DNA of 64,000 nucleotides from Alkalicoccobacillus murimartini. Lineage in GTDB: Bacteria; Bacillota; Bacilli; Bacillales; Bacillaceae_D. The notes under the pieces are model-generated. The model worked only from the letters and a program-made list of their open reading frames with translations. It made no database searches and had not been told where the DNA came from. Numbering within the stretch: position 1 is the stretch's first letter; every line of letters starts with the position of its first letter. A program made the translations under genes and the position numbers. The stretch covers positions 806,001 through 870,000 of the forward strand of contig NZ_JAUSUA010000001.1 of assembly GCF_030813245.1 (NCBI RefSeq). Reading direction: 5' to 3'. Below are positions 25,176 to 34,072 of the stretch, in pieces.

Positions 25176-25964
25176 CTAACTTAAAGTTTTCAGAATCTCT
25201 ACTATTTCCGTTAGATTCTTAATTTCATAGGTTGGTTGAACATCATTTGTGGACTGTTCATTCCGATTCACCCAAATTGAAGAGATACCAGCTCGCTCTG
25301 CCCCAAGGATATCTGTCATAAGGTTATCGCCAACCATGACAGCCTCATCCTTCTCAAGCTCCATTAACGAGAGAGCATGCTCAAATATGCCTTTATCAGG
25401 CTTACCTACTCCATATGCACCAGAAATCACAATGTGGTCAAAGTAAGGAACAAGCTCCGGTGTCAATTCAAGCTTAATATTCTGCAAATCAGGTGATCCA
25501 TTTGTGATAAGCAACAATTGATACTTTTCCTTTAAATCATCAAGGACTTCAAACGTTTCTTCGTAAACAATAGGATTTTTGCGACGCTCTAAAGGAAAAC
25601 GCTCAGATAATTCTTTAGCGAGGGTGGCATTCTCCACTCCGATTTTCTTCAGACCAAGCTCCCAAGAAGCATTACGATAGCCAGGAGCCAACTCTTTTAA
25701 CTTTTGAAAATCTTCTTCTCGGTCTTGAAAATTCGCCCAGAGACCTTCAAATGGATTAATCCCAATTAACTTCGTGAACGGATAGGTTTCATAGGATGCA
25801 TATAACTTTTTGGCCTCTTCGCGAACAGATTCCTCAAGTTCTTCCACATCTATACGATTGTCCTGTTCCTTAGCATATTCGCATGTAGCTGTGAAAGCCT
25901 TTTTCACACTCTTTTGATCCCATAAAAGGGTATCATCTAAATCAAAAAAAACAGCTTTTATCAT
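25176..25964 (-). CDS. HAD-superfamily phosphatase (YjjG/YfnB type)
   Basis: The four HAD motifs are FFDLDDTL (I, nucleophile Asp), LLITNG (II), Lys in GVGKPDKGIF (III) and MVGDNLMTDILGAERAG (IV). A large helical cap lies between motifs I and II, as in the YjjG pyrimidine-nucleotidase/YfnB group. ATG 25964 has GGGAAG upstream. It might clean damaged nucleotides or another phosphate ester. Monocistronic between the TPP riboswitch and ilvE. Confidence 0.88.
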   Translation of the reverse strand: MIKAVFFDLDDTLLWDQKSVKKAFTATCEYAKEQDNRIDVEELEESVREEAKKLYASYETYPFTKLIGINPFEGLWANFQDREEDFQKLKELAPGYRNASWELGLKKIGVENATLAKELSERFPLERRKNPIVYEETFEVLDDLKEKYQLLLITNGSPDLQNIKLELTPELVPYFDHIVISGAYGVGKPDKGIFEHALSLMELEKDEAVMVGDNLMTDILGAERAGISSIWVNRNEQSTNDVQPTYEIKNLTEIVEILKTLS

Positions 25965-26015
25965 CAAGACTTCCCTTTCTTATCGCTTAATTTAAACAAG
26001 TAAAGATCCATTGAA

Positions 26016-27089
26016 TTACTTCACTTCATGGGTCCAATTAAATGGATCAGGTTGTTTTCCTTTTTGAATACCTGTCAACGTTTCATAAAGTTTCGTTGCA
26101 AGAGGACCTGTTTCACGATTGTTAATGAGCGATTGCTTCCCTTTCCAGCTCAGTTCACCTATTGGCGAAATAACAGCAGCTGTACCGGTCCCAAAAGCCT
26201 CTTCTAAACGATTTTCCTCAATGGCTAAAAGAACCTCATCAATGGATAACTTTCGCTCCGACACAGGCATGTCCCAACTATTTAATAACTCAATAATCGA
26301 CTTACGAGTTACACCTTCAAGAATACTTCCGCTTAAAGCAGGAGTGATAATTTCTCCGTCGATTTTGAAAAACACATTCATACTTCCTACTTCTTCAATA
26401 TATTTCTTTTCTGAACTATCTAACCAAAGAACTTGGGCTTGCCCATGTGCAGTGGCTTTATCTTGCGCTTTATAAGCAGCAGAATAATTCCCGGCTGTTT
26501 TGGCTGTCCCTGTTCCACCTAAGGCAGCTCTCGTATACTCATCTTCTACATAGATGCCAACCGGAGCAATACCTTCTTTATAGTAAGAACCAACAGGTGA
26601 AAGAATAATCATAAATTTATAAGTTGCAGAAGGAGCTACACTTAAATTGGGCTCAGTCGCAATAATAAATGGTCGAATGTATAATGAGGTTCCTTCGTAT
26701 GTAGGAATCCACTCTTTATCCAATTTCAGTAACTCTGACAAATACTCTATGACAAGCTCTGGGTCAATATCAGGAATGCTTAGTCGATCACTTGAACGAT
26801 TTAGTCGTTTAAAATTTTGGTCTGGTCTAAATAAAAGAATTCGCTCGTCATCCGTACGATAGGCTTTTAACCCTTCAAAAACTGTCTGTCCATAATGATA
26901 AATCATTGCAGCCGGGTCTAACGTTAATGGCTGATAAGGGATGATACGCGGACTATGCCAACCATGATCGATTGAATAATCCATGATAAACATATGGTCT
27001 GTAAATGTTTTACCAAACTCAAGAGTTTCAGGATCTGGTTTTGTTTTATGATGTGTGGCTGTCATAATTTCTAAATTTTGATCGGACAT
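26016..27089 (-). CDS. ilvE: Branched-chain amino acid aminotransferase
   Basis: Fold-type IV PLP enzyme interconverting Val/Leu/Ile and their 2-oxo acids. The 357-aa length and the blocks YHYGQTVFEGLKAYR, GTGTAKTAGNYSAAY (PLP-binding Lys, about residue 199), EEVGSMNVFF and GTGTAAVISPIG are those of the long bacterial BCATs (YbgE/YwaA). It is not next to other ilv genes. AGGAG precedes ATG. Confidence 0.95.
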   Translation of the reverse strand: MSDQNLEIMTATHHKTKPDPETLEFGKTFTDHMFIMDYSIDHGWHSPRIIPYQPLTLDPAAMIYHYGQTVFEGLKAYRTDDERILLFRPDQNFKRLNRSSDRLSIPDIDPELVIEYLSELLKLDKEWIPTYEGTSLYIRPFIIATEPNLSVAPSATYKFMIILSPVGSYYKEGIAPVGIYVEDEYTRAALGGTGTAKTAGNYSAAYKAQDKATAHGQAQVLWLDSSEKKYIEEVGSMNVFFKIDGEIITPALSGSILEGVTRKSIIELLNSWDMPVSERKLSIDEVLLAIEENRLEEAFGTGTAAVISPIGELSWKGKQSLINNRETGPLATKLYETLTGIQKGKQPDPFNWTHEVK

Positions 27090-27171
27090 GGTTAGAAACT
27101 CTCCTTTTATTCACAATACTTACAGTGTAACGAATCTATTATACCACGTGAATAGGTATTTTGAATGAGCC

Positions 27172-27984
27172 TTAAACCCGGTTTTCTTTCACAAAGTGCG
27201 CAAGTTCCATGATCATTGCTCCCATACGTTCGATTTCAGGGCTGACTATCCTTTGTACACCTTGACTACTAAGTTCTTCTGAAGTTACCTTACCTACTGA
27301 TACAGCCACGACTTGTTTCTCAAAAAGGTTTAACAACTGCTTTTTTTGATTGTACAAACTAGCTACTTTAAACAACTCTCTAGCTTGAATAGCTGTAGTA
27401 AAACAAATCGCATCATACACTCCATTAATTAATTCATCAAGTAACTTTACTACATCCTCTTCTTTTGCAGATATGTGTTGATACGGAAGGATTTCATGAA
27501 CCTGTGCTCCATTTGTCTCAAGAAACGAACGTAAAGCTGGCGCATTCATGCCATGTAATTGGACAAGTGTTGTTTTATTTCGAACATCCGTCTCGTTCAT
27601 CACGTTCATTAAACCAGCCGTGGTTCCATCTTCATCTCGAAGGTCCGGACTATATCCATATTTCTTTAAAACAGCAAGAGTTTTATACCCTCTTGCAGCA
27701 ATCGTTGCTCCATCTAATGCTTCAAACAATTCCTTTTCGAACTTCTCCTTCTCAGCCAATCGGAAAAGTGTTTCGGTCCCAATTCCCGTTGTAAAAATAA
27801 AAAGGTCCGGTTTTTGCAAAATGATGGACTGAAATTCAGCAGCCACATCCAGTTCTGCAAGGAATACAGTACCCTGTAAAGACCTCACCTCACTTGTTCC
27901 ACCTTGTTTCCGAATAATCGTTTGCATCTCATCCGTTTTTCGAGAAGCAGCTAAGGCAATATGGTAATTTGAAAGACTTTTCAT
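27172..27984 (-). CDS. HemD (uroporphyrinogen-III synthase) domain protein
   Basis: The 270-aa protein has the two-lobed HemD layout: an N-terminal LAASRKTDEMQTIIRKQGG, a hinge FTTGIGTETLF, GMNAPALRSFLETNGAQVHEI and the second-lobe FTTAIQARELF with VSVGKVTSEEL near the end. It stands alone rather than in hemAXCDBL, as do the stand-alone HemD-like paralogues of Bacillus (YjjA). It could act in sirohaem/nitrite metabolism or be a regulatory paralogue; enzymatic activity is not assured. Confidence 0.8.
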   Translation of the reverse strand: MKSLSNYHIALAASRKTDEMQTIIRKQGGTSEVRSLQGTVFLAELDVAAEFQSIILQKPDLFIFTTGIGTETLFRLAEKEKFEKELFEALDGATIAARGYKTLAVLKKYGYSPDLRDEDGTTAGLMNVMNETDVRNKTTLVQLHGMNAPALRSFLETNGAQVHEILPYQHISAKEEDVVKLLDELINGVYDAICFTTAIQARELFKVASLYNQKKQLLNLFEKQVVAVSVGKVTSEELSSQGVQRIVSPEIERMGAMIMELAHFVKENRV

Positions 27985-28120
27985 ATCGTGAACATCCTTC
28001 CGTACCTACTCTAATGAATGATTGACAGTTTCTTATGTTCAATAGATTGAATATATCATGTTTTTTGTTTTTCGTTAAGTTTTGAAGGATTTAAGTAACC
28101 AATACGGTATGTGAAATTAT

Positions 28121-28138
28121 TTAAGGATAAGTTTCCTT
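28121..28138. promoter_or_regulatory. Dyad upstream of the cation exporter (possible metal-regulator site)
   Basis: AAGGATAAGTTTCCTT is an inverted repeat 130 bp before the CDF gene and loosely resembles an MntR box (TTTGCCTTAAGGAAAC). The match is incomplete, so this is a weak candidate. The remainder of the 28.0-28.25 kb gap shows nothing definite. Confidence 0.25.
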
Positions 28139-28267
28139 TGGTCAACTCTCTTTTCTCAAGCCTAGATTGCTGTCGTAAGCTAATCATCTTGCTATAGACC
28201 CACTCAATTATCATCTGTTACGATACATGAGTAAAAATGAGATGAACAAAAAGTGAGGAAAAAATAT

Positions 28268-29152
28268 ATGGAGCGCTATAATCAGCTTAAACGAGGAGAA
28301 AAAGGGGCATGGCTTAGCATCGTCACGTATGTGATCCTTTCAGGTGTAAAGCTTGTCATTGGGTATATGTTTTTGTCTCAAGCATTAATTGCAGATGGCT
28401 TAAATAATGCAACGGATATCATTGCCTCTTTAGCTGTTCTCATCGGCTTACGCATTTCACAAAAACCACCTGACGCGAATCATCCTTATGGGCATTTTCG
28501 GGCAGAGAATATTGCCTCTCTTATCGCAGCATTTATCATGGCTGCTGTTGGTTTGCAGGTACTTGTAGAAGCTGGACGCAATTTAGTTACCTCCTCCACT
28601 GAATCACCTGACATGATTACGGCATGGGTCGCTTTGATATGTGCAATCATCATGTTTGCCGTTTATCGTTATAACAAAAAGCTCGCTAAGCAGGTAAATA
28701 GCCAAGCTTTAGCAGCTGTAGCCGCTGATAACCGATCAGATGCATTAGTAAGTCTAGGGGCGATGATTGGAATTCTAGCTTCACAGTGGAACTTAGCCTG
28801 GATTGATACGTTGACAGCCTTGATTATTGGACTTTTAATTTGTTACACAGCCTTTGATATTTTTAGGCAGGCGACTCATTCGCTTACAGATGGGTTCCAC
28901 GAGCGGGATTTACATGAATACAAAGCTTCAATTGAAGTTCTTGAAAATGTTGAGGCGCTAAAAGTTGTTAAAGCTCGCCAAGTTGGTTCATCAATTTATG
29001 CAGACGTAGTCATTGAAGTTTCACCCGATCTAAATGTAAGAGACAGTCATTTAATTGCAGATCAGGTTGAGGAAGTGATGCGGACGGAGCATCGAATTGA
29101 AAACACACATGTTCATGTTGAACCATCAGAAGAAGAAAAATTAAAAAGCTAA
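28268..29152 (+). CDS. CDF-family cation exporter, MneP/MneS-like
   Basis: Six-helix cation diffusion facilitator with a cytosolic C-terminal domain. Metal site residues are in ADGLNNATDI (helix II) and AADNRSDALVS (helix V); KRGEKGAWLSIVTY and RISQKPPDANHPYGHFRAENI closely follow the Mn exporters MneP/MneS of Bacillus. ATG 28268 has GTGAGG as ribosome site; a GTG at 28253 is the site itself. Likely exports Mn2+; specificity is inferred from similarity. Confidence 0.88.
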   Translation: MERYNQLKRGEKGAWLSIVTYVILSGVKLVIGYMFLSQALIADGLNNATDIIASLAVLIGLRISQKPPDANHPYGHFRAENIASLIAAFIMAAVGLQVLVEAGRNLVTSSTESPDMITAWVALICAIIMFAVYRYNKKLAKQVNSQALAAVAADNRSDALVSLGAMIGILASQWNLAWIDTLTALIIGLLICYTAFDIFRQATHSLTDGFHERDLHEYKASIEVLENVEALKVVKARQVGSSIYADVVIEVSPDLNVRDSHLIADQVEEVMRTEHRIENTHVHVEPSEEEKLKS

Positions 29153-29188
29153 AAGCCATGTGATTTTTTATCACATGGCTTTTTTTAA
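29150..29188 (+). terminator. Terminator of the CDF gene
   Basis: AAAGCCATGTGAT and ATCACATGGCTTT pair around TTTTTT, followed by TTTTTAATATT. Confidence 0.93.
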
Positions 29189-29250
29189 TATTAATCAAAT
29201 TATCTGAATTATCCGGTTTAACTCCTAATTAATCGGGTAAATAAAAATAA

Positions 29251-29286
29251 GAAACAGACGGAGCCCCAAGCCCCGCCTGTACGTAT
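29251..29286 (-). terminator. Terminator of the 3D-domain gene
   Basis: On the - strand ACAGGCGGGGC pairs with GCTCCGTCTGT (two G-U), followed by TTCTTATTTTTATTT. Confidence 0.85.
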
Positions 29287-29297
29287 TGTTCTTCCTA

Positions 29298-30374
29298 TTA
29301 ATCTAGGATGGTTACATTAATGGTTTGGCGACCAAATGCAATGGCATCACTATGAGATTGCATATACAAATCTACTTTATTTCCGTTAATCGCGCCACCA
29401 GTATCTCCAGCAATGGCTTCCCCATAACCTTCAACATGAACACGAGATCCTAGAGGGATCACACTTGGATCAACAGCAATAACTTTTTGGTTAGGGTTTT
29501 TGTTTAGATCAATACCCGTTGCCGTCACACCTGTGCATCCTGTGCAATTCGCTGTATAAGCTGTTGCTTCTACTTGAAGAGTCGTACCTTCTGTTTGACT
29601 CGTTTCTGATGATTCTTCAGATTGAGCAGAAGCCTCTTCTTGGGCTGGCTCTGATTGAGGCTCAGCTGACTCTGCTGGTTCTTCTGAAGATTCTTGCTGT
29701 GATTCTTCTTGTTGTGGTTCTTCTTGTTGTGGTTCAGCTTCCTCTGAAGCCGTTTCTTCTTGTTGTTCTTGTTGCGGCTGTTCCTGCTCAGTAGTGGTTT
29801 CCTGAGCTTCTGGTTCAGCGGTTACTTCTTCTGCTTTCGTTTCAGTTTTCTGTTCTACAACTTGCTCTTCAGTTATATAGTACAGCTCTTTAAACGTTTT
29901 AGGTCCAGCGATTCCATCTACAGACAGATGATGGTCAGCTTGGAATGATTTCACGGCTTCTTCTGTATTCGGACCAAAAATACCATCGTGTCCTCCATTA
30001 AGGAATCCAAGCTCAATTAATTGACCTTGTAGATCCTCAACTAGTTCCCCTTCATCACCTTCAGCTAATGTATGAAGAGCACCTACTGTTTGCGTGCCAG
30101 CTATTCCGTCTTGTGCAAGTTCATGCTTTTGTTGGAATGCTTTCACAGCTTCTGCTGTTTCAAATGTATAGGTACCGTTTATTTCGTCTTGAAAGAATCC
30201 TTGTTCAGATAACAACTCTTGAATTTCTTCAACGTTTTTACCTTCATCTCCCTGATTCAACGTTTCAAAGCTGCTTGCCTCTGAGATGCTTGGGGAAGCA
30301 AATAGGACAAATCCAGCCGTTGCAACTGGCAACGTTACGTATCTAAGTGTTTTAAATGGAATTTTAGCATTCAT
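29298..30374 (-). CDS. Secreted wall protein: two PG-binding repeats, Gln/Glu linker, 3D domain
   Basis: Start at ATG 30374 (AGGAGG 8 nt upstream); the longer reading adds 12 residues without a ribosome site. Signal peptide to about residue 32 (SPSISEASS). Two PG_binding_1 repeats (about 35-95 and 105-165). A roughly 95-residue low-complexity Gln/Glu/Ser/Pro linker. The C-terminal 3D domain (about 265-358) has the three Asp: VIAVDPSVIPLGS, AGDTGGAI and VDLYM. 3D domains occur in lytic transglycosylase-like factors (YocH, YabE, YorM), which act on the cell wall. A possible WalR box is 310 bp upstream. Confidence 0.9.
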   Translation of the reverse strand: MNAKIPFKTLRYVTLPVATAGFVLFASPSISEASSFETLNQGDEGKNVEEIQELLSEQGFFQDEINGTYTFETAEAVKAFQQKHELAQDGIAGTQTVGALHTLAEGDEGELVEDLQGQLIELGFLNGGHDGIFGPNTEEAVKSFQADHHLSVDGIAGPKTFKELYYITEEQVVEQKTETKAEEVTAEPEAQETTTEQEQPQQEQQEETASEEAEPQQEEPQQEESQQESSEEPAESAEPQSEPAQEEASAQSEESSETSQTEGTTLQVEATAYTANCTGCTGVTATGIDLNKNPNQKVIAVDPSVIPLGSRVHVEGYGEAIAGDTGGAINGNKVDLYMQSHSDAIAFGRQTINVTILD

Positions 30375-30684
30375 GGTGCCAACCTCCTTTGATTTCAACC
30401 ACTGTTGCATACAGTACCAGTCACTTTAGAATCTATCAATGCTTTTGCGACCTACTTAAATGAATTGCAATCTGAATGTAACAAAAGTCAAAGGAAGGAC
30501 ATATGAATTCCATTTATTAGTTTAAAAACCCTCTTGTTTTTAGAGATTTGCACACATTTTGCGTGTTTTGATCCGTATTTTACGAATAACTTTAAAAATA
30601 ATCTATTGGACTAGTTGATTATGACTTAAAATGTACTCTTTCAACATCATTCGCTACTTTGTTAGACGATTACCTTGTCATACA

Positions 30685-30701
30685 TGTAATCATCCTGTTA
30701 T
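30685..30701 (+). promoter_or_regulatory. Possible WalR box near the 3D-domain gene
   Basis: TGTAAT-CATCC-TGTTAT fits TGTWAH-N5-TGTWAH but is in opposite orientation to the 3D gene and 310 bp from its start. The rest of 30411-30740 is AT-rich without further clear features. Confidence 0.4.
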
Positions 30702-30740
30702 AAATAGCACCTTTCGACACGCGTACTACGTGACTTTTTG

Positions 30741-31118
30741 CTATCGATTTCTCCAGCTGCCAGAATGAATAAATGATAAATGCGCCGTTTTAATGGAGGG
30801 AAAGACATAAACCAGGGCTTGTGTAACTGATTGCTTACGATAGACATTTAAATAAACTCGATTATACTCATTTTTTAACTCGTCCCCAATATACCCTTCA
30901 AGTGCATCAATTTTGTGCAGGACTTCCTCTGTTACATCGTAAAGTTCGCCCCAGACCGTCTTACTTGTATCATCCACACAGACAGCTGGATACCCTAAAC
31001 TAGTGTCATAAAGCTCACCATAAATAAAACAATTTGAGTCAACACAATCTGAAGTAGCTAATAAATGACTGTTCGATTCATTTTTTAGTAAAGTCCCGTA
31101 AACAAAAACCATTGGCAC
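30741..31118 (-). CDS. GGCT/AIG2-like protein (YtfP family)
   Basis: A 125-aa gamma-glutamylcyclotransferase-fold protein. VFVYGTLLKNESN is the substrate-loop motif, and IDALEGY carries the usual acidic catalytic residue. GTG 31118 has AAGGA nine nt upstream; the ATG two codons later is also possible. Such proteins form 5-oxoproline from gamma-glutamyl amines in some cases; substrate unknown here. Second member of the fold in the window. Confidence 0.85.
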   Translation of the reverse strand: MPMVFVYGTLLKNESNSHLLATSDCVDSNCFIYGELYDTSLGYPAVCVDDTSKTVWGELYDVTEEVLHKIDALEGYIGDELKNEYNRVYLNVYRKQSVTQALVYVFPSIKTAHLSFIHSGSWRNR

Positions 31119-31206
31119 ATGTCATCATCCTTAAATTATTCTGTTTTTATTTACGGTATCAGATTTTCTGAATATTGCATAGGCTGTATAAAAAAAGAGG
31201 TGTCTT

Positions 31207-31929
31207 GTGTCTTATTCTTATATGGATGTTTTAGCTGAATTCGGGATCGGAAGTGCCCACCCTGGAGGATTTACTTTAACAAAAGAGCTTTTATCTCAAG
31301 TAGCGATTCATAAACAAGATCATGTTCTAGATTGCGGATGTGGTACTGGCCAAACGGCATCTTATCTTTCTTCTAGCTTTAACTGTTCTGTCACAGCATT
31401 AGACATCCATCCACTTATGATTGAAAAGGCGAGAAATCGGTTTAACATAGAGGATCAACCAATTACACTAATAGAGGGTAATGTGGAGGCTATGCCTTTT
31501 GAAGATCAGACTTTTCATTATGTCCTTTCTGAATCGGTCACTATTTTCACAAATATTGATCAAACTTTAAACGAATATGCTCGAGTTTTAAAACCAAATG
31601 GTACTCTCCTACTTAATGAGATGGTTTTATTAGAGAGGACCACTCAAGATGAAGAAGCTGAATTAAAAGAGATGTATCAAGCTTCGGATTTTTTATTCAC
31701 AGATCAATGGATCAAGAAACTCAAAGCACATGGTTTCTCTTCTGTTCTGAGTTGTATTGCTAGCCCCATCTCTGCTCTTTTGGCACAGTCAGATGACAAA
31801 GGGAATGACTTCTTTCCTTCAGACGTGCTTGACCCTGCTCTCCATGACATGTTGGGGAAGCATCATGAACTTTCTAAATCGTTTGCCTCTAAACTAGGGT
31901 TTTTGTTGATCATCGTCCAAAAAACGTAA
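31207..31929 (+). CDS. Class I SAM-dependent methyltransferase
   Basis: Rossmann methyltransferase, 240 aa. Motif I is VLDCGCGTGQTASYL, motif II TALDIHPLM, and post-motif ESVTIFTNIDQTLNEYARVLKPNG, typical of Methyltransf_11 (UbiE-like) small-molecule methylases. GTG 31207 with GAGG six nt before. Acceptor substrate not predictable. Divergent from the GGCT-like gene, with its own terminator. Confidence 0.88.
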   Translation: MSYSYMDVLAEFGIGSAHPGGFTLTKELLSQVAIHKQDHVLDCGCGTGQTASYLSSSFNCSVTALDIHPLMIEKARNRFNIEDQPITLIEGNVEAMPFEDQTFHYVLSESVTIFTNIDQTLNEYARVLKPNGTLLLNEMVLLERTTQDEEAELKEMYQASDFLFTDQWIKKLKAHGFSSVLSCIASPISALLAQSDDKGNDFFPSDVLDPALHDMLGKHHELSKSFASKLGFLLIIVQKT

Positions 31930-31933
31930 TAAA

Positions 31934-31979
31934 CAGACCAAGGTTTCTTTGTATTCATGCAACCTTGGTCTATTTTTTT
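31934..31979 (+). terminator. Terminator
   Basis: AGACCAAGGTT pairs with AACCTTGGTCT; then ATTTTTTT. Confidence 0.93.
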
Positions 31980-32073
31980 GCAATTTGGCAATTGCGTTAG
32001 CTTGAGCGGTTACATCGGTTGTGGTATGTTCTTAAAGATAGACATTTTGGATGTAGGAAGGAAGTCTTGATTC

Positions 32074-33486
32074 ATGGAAAAACAAAACATTGGCATTATT
32101 GGTGTTGGTGTAATGGGTAAAAGCTTAGCACTTAATCTTGAGAGTCATGGATATTCCGTTTCAATGTATGACGTCTCCGCAGAGCGTGTTAAACGCATAA
32201 TTGATCTCGAGAAAAAAGAACGTCTCGTAGGCACATACAGTTTACAGGAGTTTGTTTCTTCATTAGAGAGCCCTAAGAAGATTCTTCTGATGGTACAAGC
32301 CGGTGCAGTAACAGACTCTGTTATTAATGAATTAATACCTCTTTTAAACCCTAAAGATATCATCATGGATGGTGGAAATACATATTACACTGATACCATC
32401 CGTCGAAATGAAGCGTTAGCTGAATCAGGCATTCACTTTATCGGCACAGGGGTTTCTGGTGGCGAGGAAGGTGCTTTAAAAGGTCCTTCTATCATGCCAG
32501 GCGGACAAAAAGAAGCATATGAGCTAGTACGTCCTATGTTCGAAAAAATTGCTGCTAAAGTAAATGGCGAACCGTGTACAACCTATATTGGACCAAATGG
32601 CGCTGGCCACTATGTAAAAATGGTTCATAATGGAATTGAATATGGCGATATGCAGTTGATTTGTGAAGCATACTGGCTTATGAAAGAGCATCTAGGTTTA
32701 TCAGCAGAAGAGCTACACCAAACCTTCAAGGAATGGAACCAAGGTGAGCTCGATAGTTATCTGATTGAGATAACGGCTGACATCTTCACTAAGATAGATG
32801 AGAAAACAGGAAAGCCACTTGTTGATGTGATTCTTGATACAGCGGCACAAAAAGGAACAGGAAAATGGACAAGTCAAAGTTCACTTGACCTAGGTGTTCC
32901 CCTTCCTATCATTACAGAATCTGTATTCGCTCGCTTCATCTCAGCAATGAAAGATGAACGAACAAAAGCCAGTTCTGTTCTTCCTAAACCAGCCGGAAAA
33001 CCTTCCGAGGCAACTCGTGAGGAATGGTTAGAAGCTATCCGTCAAGCACTTTTCTTTAGTAAAGTGATTTCCTATGCTCAAGGTTTCTCTCAGCTACGCT
33101 TTGCTTCCGAGGAATTTAATTGGGATTTACAGTACGGACAAATTGCTAGCATCTTTAGAGGTGGTTGTATCATCCGTGCCGGTTTCCTACAAAACATTAT
33201 GGATGCGTATGAGAAAAATCCAGAGTTAGATAATTTGTTACTTGATTCGCATTTCATTACGATTGCAGAAAAGTATCAGCAGTCATTACGTGATATCGTT
33301 TCATTATCAGCACAAACGGGTTTACCTACTCCAGGATTTGCGAGCGCATTATCTTATTATGATAGCTATCGTTCAGCAACGCTTCCAGCTAACTTGTTAC
33401 AAGCACAACGAGACTACTTTGGTGCTCACACGTATAAACGTGTTGACGAAAAAGGTGTCTTCCACACAAATTGGTTAGAATCATAA
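32074..33486 (+). CDS. gnd: 6-phosphogluconate dehydrogenase (decarboxylating)
   Basis: Oxidises 6-phosphogluconate to ribulose 5-phosphate with CO2 release. 470 aa; N-terminal Rossmann [28 protein letters not shown], the catalytic [18 protein letters not shown] (Lys and Asn), and a C-terminal helical domain ending [20 protein letters not shown] with the tail [16 protein letters not shown]. The long form is NADP-linked GndA type. Converges on zwf, the first enzyme of the same pathway. Confidence 0.96.
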   Translation: MEKQNIGIIGVGVMGKSLALNLESHGYSVSMYDVSAERVKRIIDLEKKERLVGTYSLQEFVSSLESPKKILLMVQAGAVTDSVINELIPLLNPKDIIMDGGNTYYTDTIRRNEALAESGIHFIGTGVSGGEEGALKGPSIMPGGQKEAYELVRPMFEKIAAKVNGEPCTTYIGPNGAGHYVKMVHNGIEYGDMQLICEAYWLMKEHLGLSAEELHQTFKEWNQGELDSYLIEITADIFTKIDEKTGKPLVDVILDTAAQKGTGKWTSQSSLDLGVPLPIITESVFARFISAMKDERTKASSVLPKPAGKPSEATREEWLEAIRQALFFSKVISYAQGFSQLRFASEEFNWDLQYGQIASIFRGGCIIRAGFLQNIMDAYEKNPELDNLLLDSHFITIAEKYQQSLRDIVSLSAQTGLPTPGFASALSYYDSYRSATLPANLLQAQRDYFGAHTYKRVDEKGVFHTNWLES

Positions 33487-33502
33487 GAATAAAACGAAAC
33501 CT

Positions 33503-33538
33503 AAGCATGTTGACTTAAACCGTCGACATGCTTTTTTT
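33503..33538 (+). terminator. Terminator of gnd
   Basis: AAGCATGTTGAC ... GTCGACATGCTT (with small internal bulge) then TTTTTT. Confidence 0.85.
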
Positions 33539-33725
33539 CGATCGCTTTGCTTTAGTTCACTATTTTTTACTTCGACTGGAAGAAGACAATATTAATTCAA
33601 GCTCTTTAACTAAATTCGGTTAAATGACTCTAAAAGACCTGAATAAACTTGATCTATTGATTGGAAAGAATTATACCTAATTGAAGATCCAACTGACGAG
33701 TCTTCCTAGAAAGGACGTTCGCCAG

Positions 33726-33870
33726 TTGGTTAAACAGAAAAGTAGCGGAAGGAGAAACCGAAGACTCCTACGGAACAGAACGAGTCTGAAGACATTGAAG
33801 GGGTGCCCTTCCACTTCAAGGGCTGAAGCCGTTCTTGTGGGTGCGTAGGTTTCTCCTGGAGCGGTGCTTA
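33726..33870 (+). repeat. Dispersed repeat module S, copy A
   Basis: About 145 bp matching, almost base for base in the first 100 bp, the reverse complement of 60231-60367. It begins CAGAAAAGTAGCGGAAGG, has GACTCCTACGGAACAGAACG, GTCTGAAGACATTGAAGGGG and ends GGTTTCTCCTGGAGCGG. The ends GGAGAAACC (33751-33759) and GGTTTCTCC (33848-33856) are complementary, and internal GACTC/GAGTC and CCCTT/AAGGG helices are possible. The look is that of a widespread non-coding repeat of Bacillaceae. Confidence 0.82.
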
Positions 33871-33925
33871 TGAACCTATTTCTAGTTGACCGGGCTTTCT
33901 AGGGTCGTTCAAAGCCTGATCTCGG

Positions 33926-34016
33926 CTAAGTGCTTCATTTTTGGGAAGAACCCTTTTTCCAGAAAAAAAGACCGAACAATGGAGTGTCAGACACATCATT
34001 GTTCAGCCCTTTTTAT
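33926..34016 (-). repeat. Dispersed repeat module T, copy 2 (shortened) with terminator for zwf
   Basis: In reverse orientation: TTCATTTTTGGGAAGAACCC on the + strand matches the GGGTTC end of T copies, then AACAATGGAGTGTCAG ACACATCATTGTT is the hairpin with the related loop. It is placed just after the zwf stop codon as read on the - strand. 33540-33725 between gnd and the repeats shows no gene; it shares TAAATTCGGTTAA with array A (640-652). Confidence 0.65.
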
Positions 34017-34072
34017 GATTTAGAGATTTTTTTCCAGCCTTACAATCATTTTTATTCTCTATACATTATTTA

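Noticed and set aside
28121-28138. Definite MntR box for the cation exporter
   Set aside because: Dyad is present but match to MntR consensus is partial and distance is long; kept only as weak feature.
33540-33725. Third phased array between gnd and zwf
   Set aside because: Shares TAAATTCGGTTAA with array A, but the 9-mer does not recur at 20-21-bp steps here.
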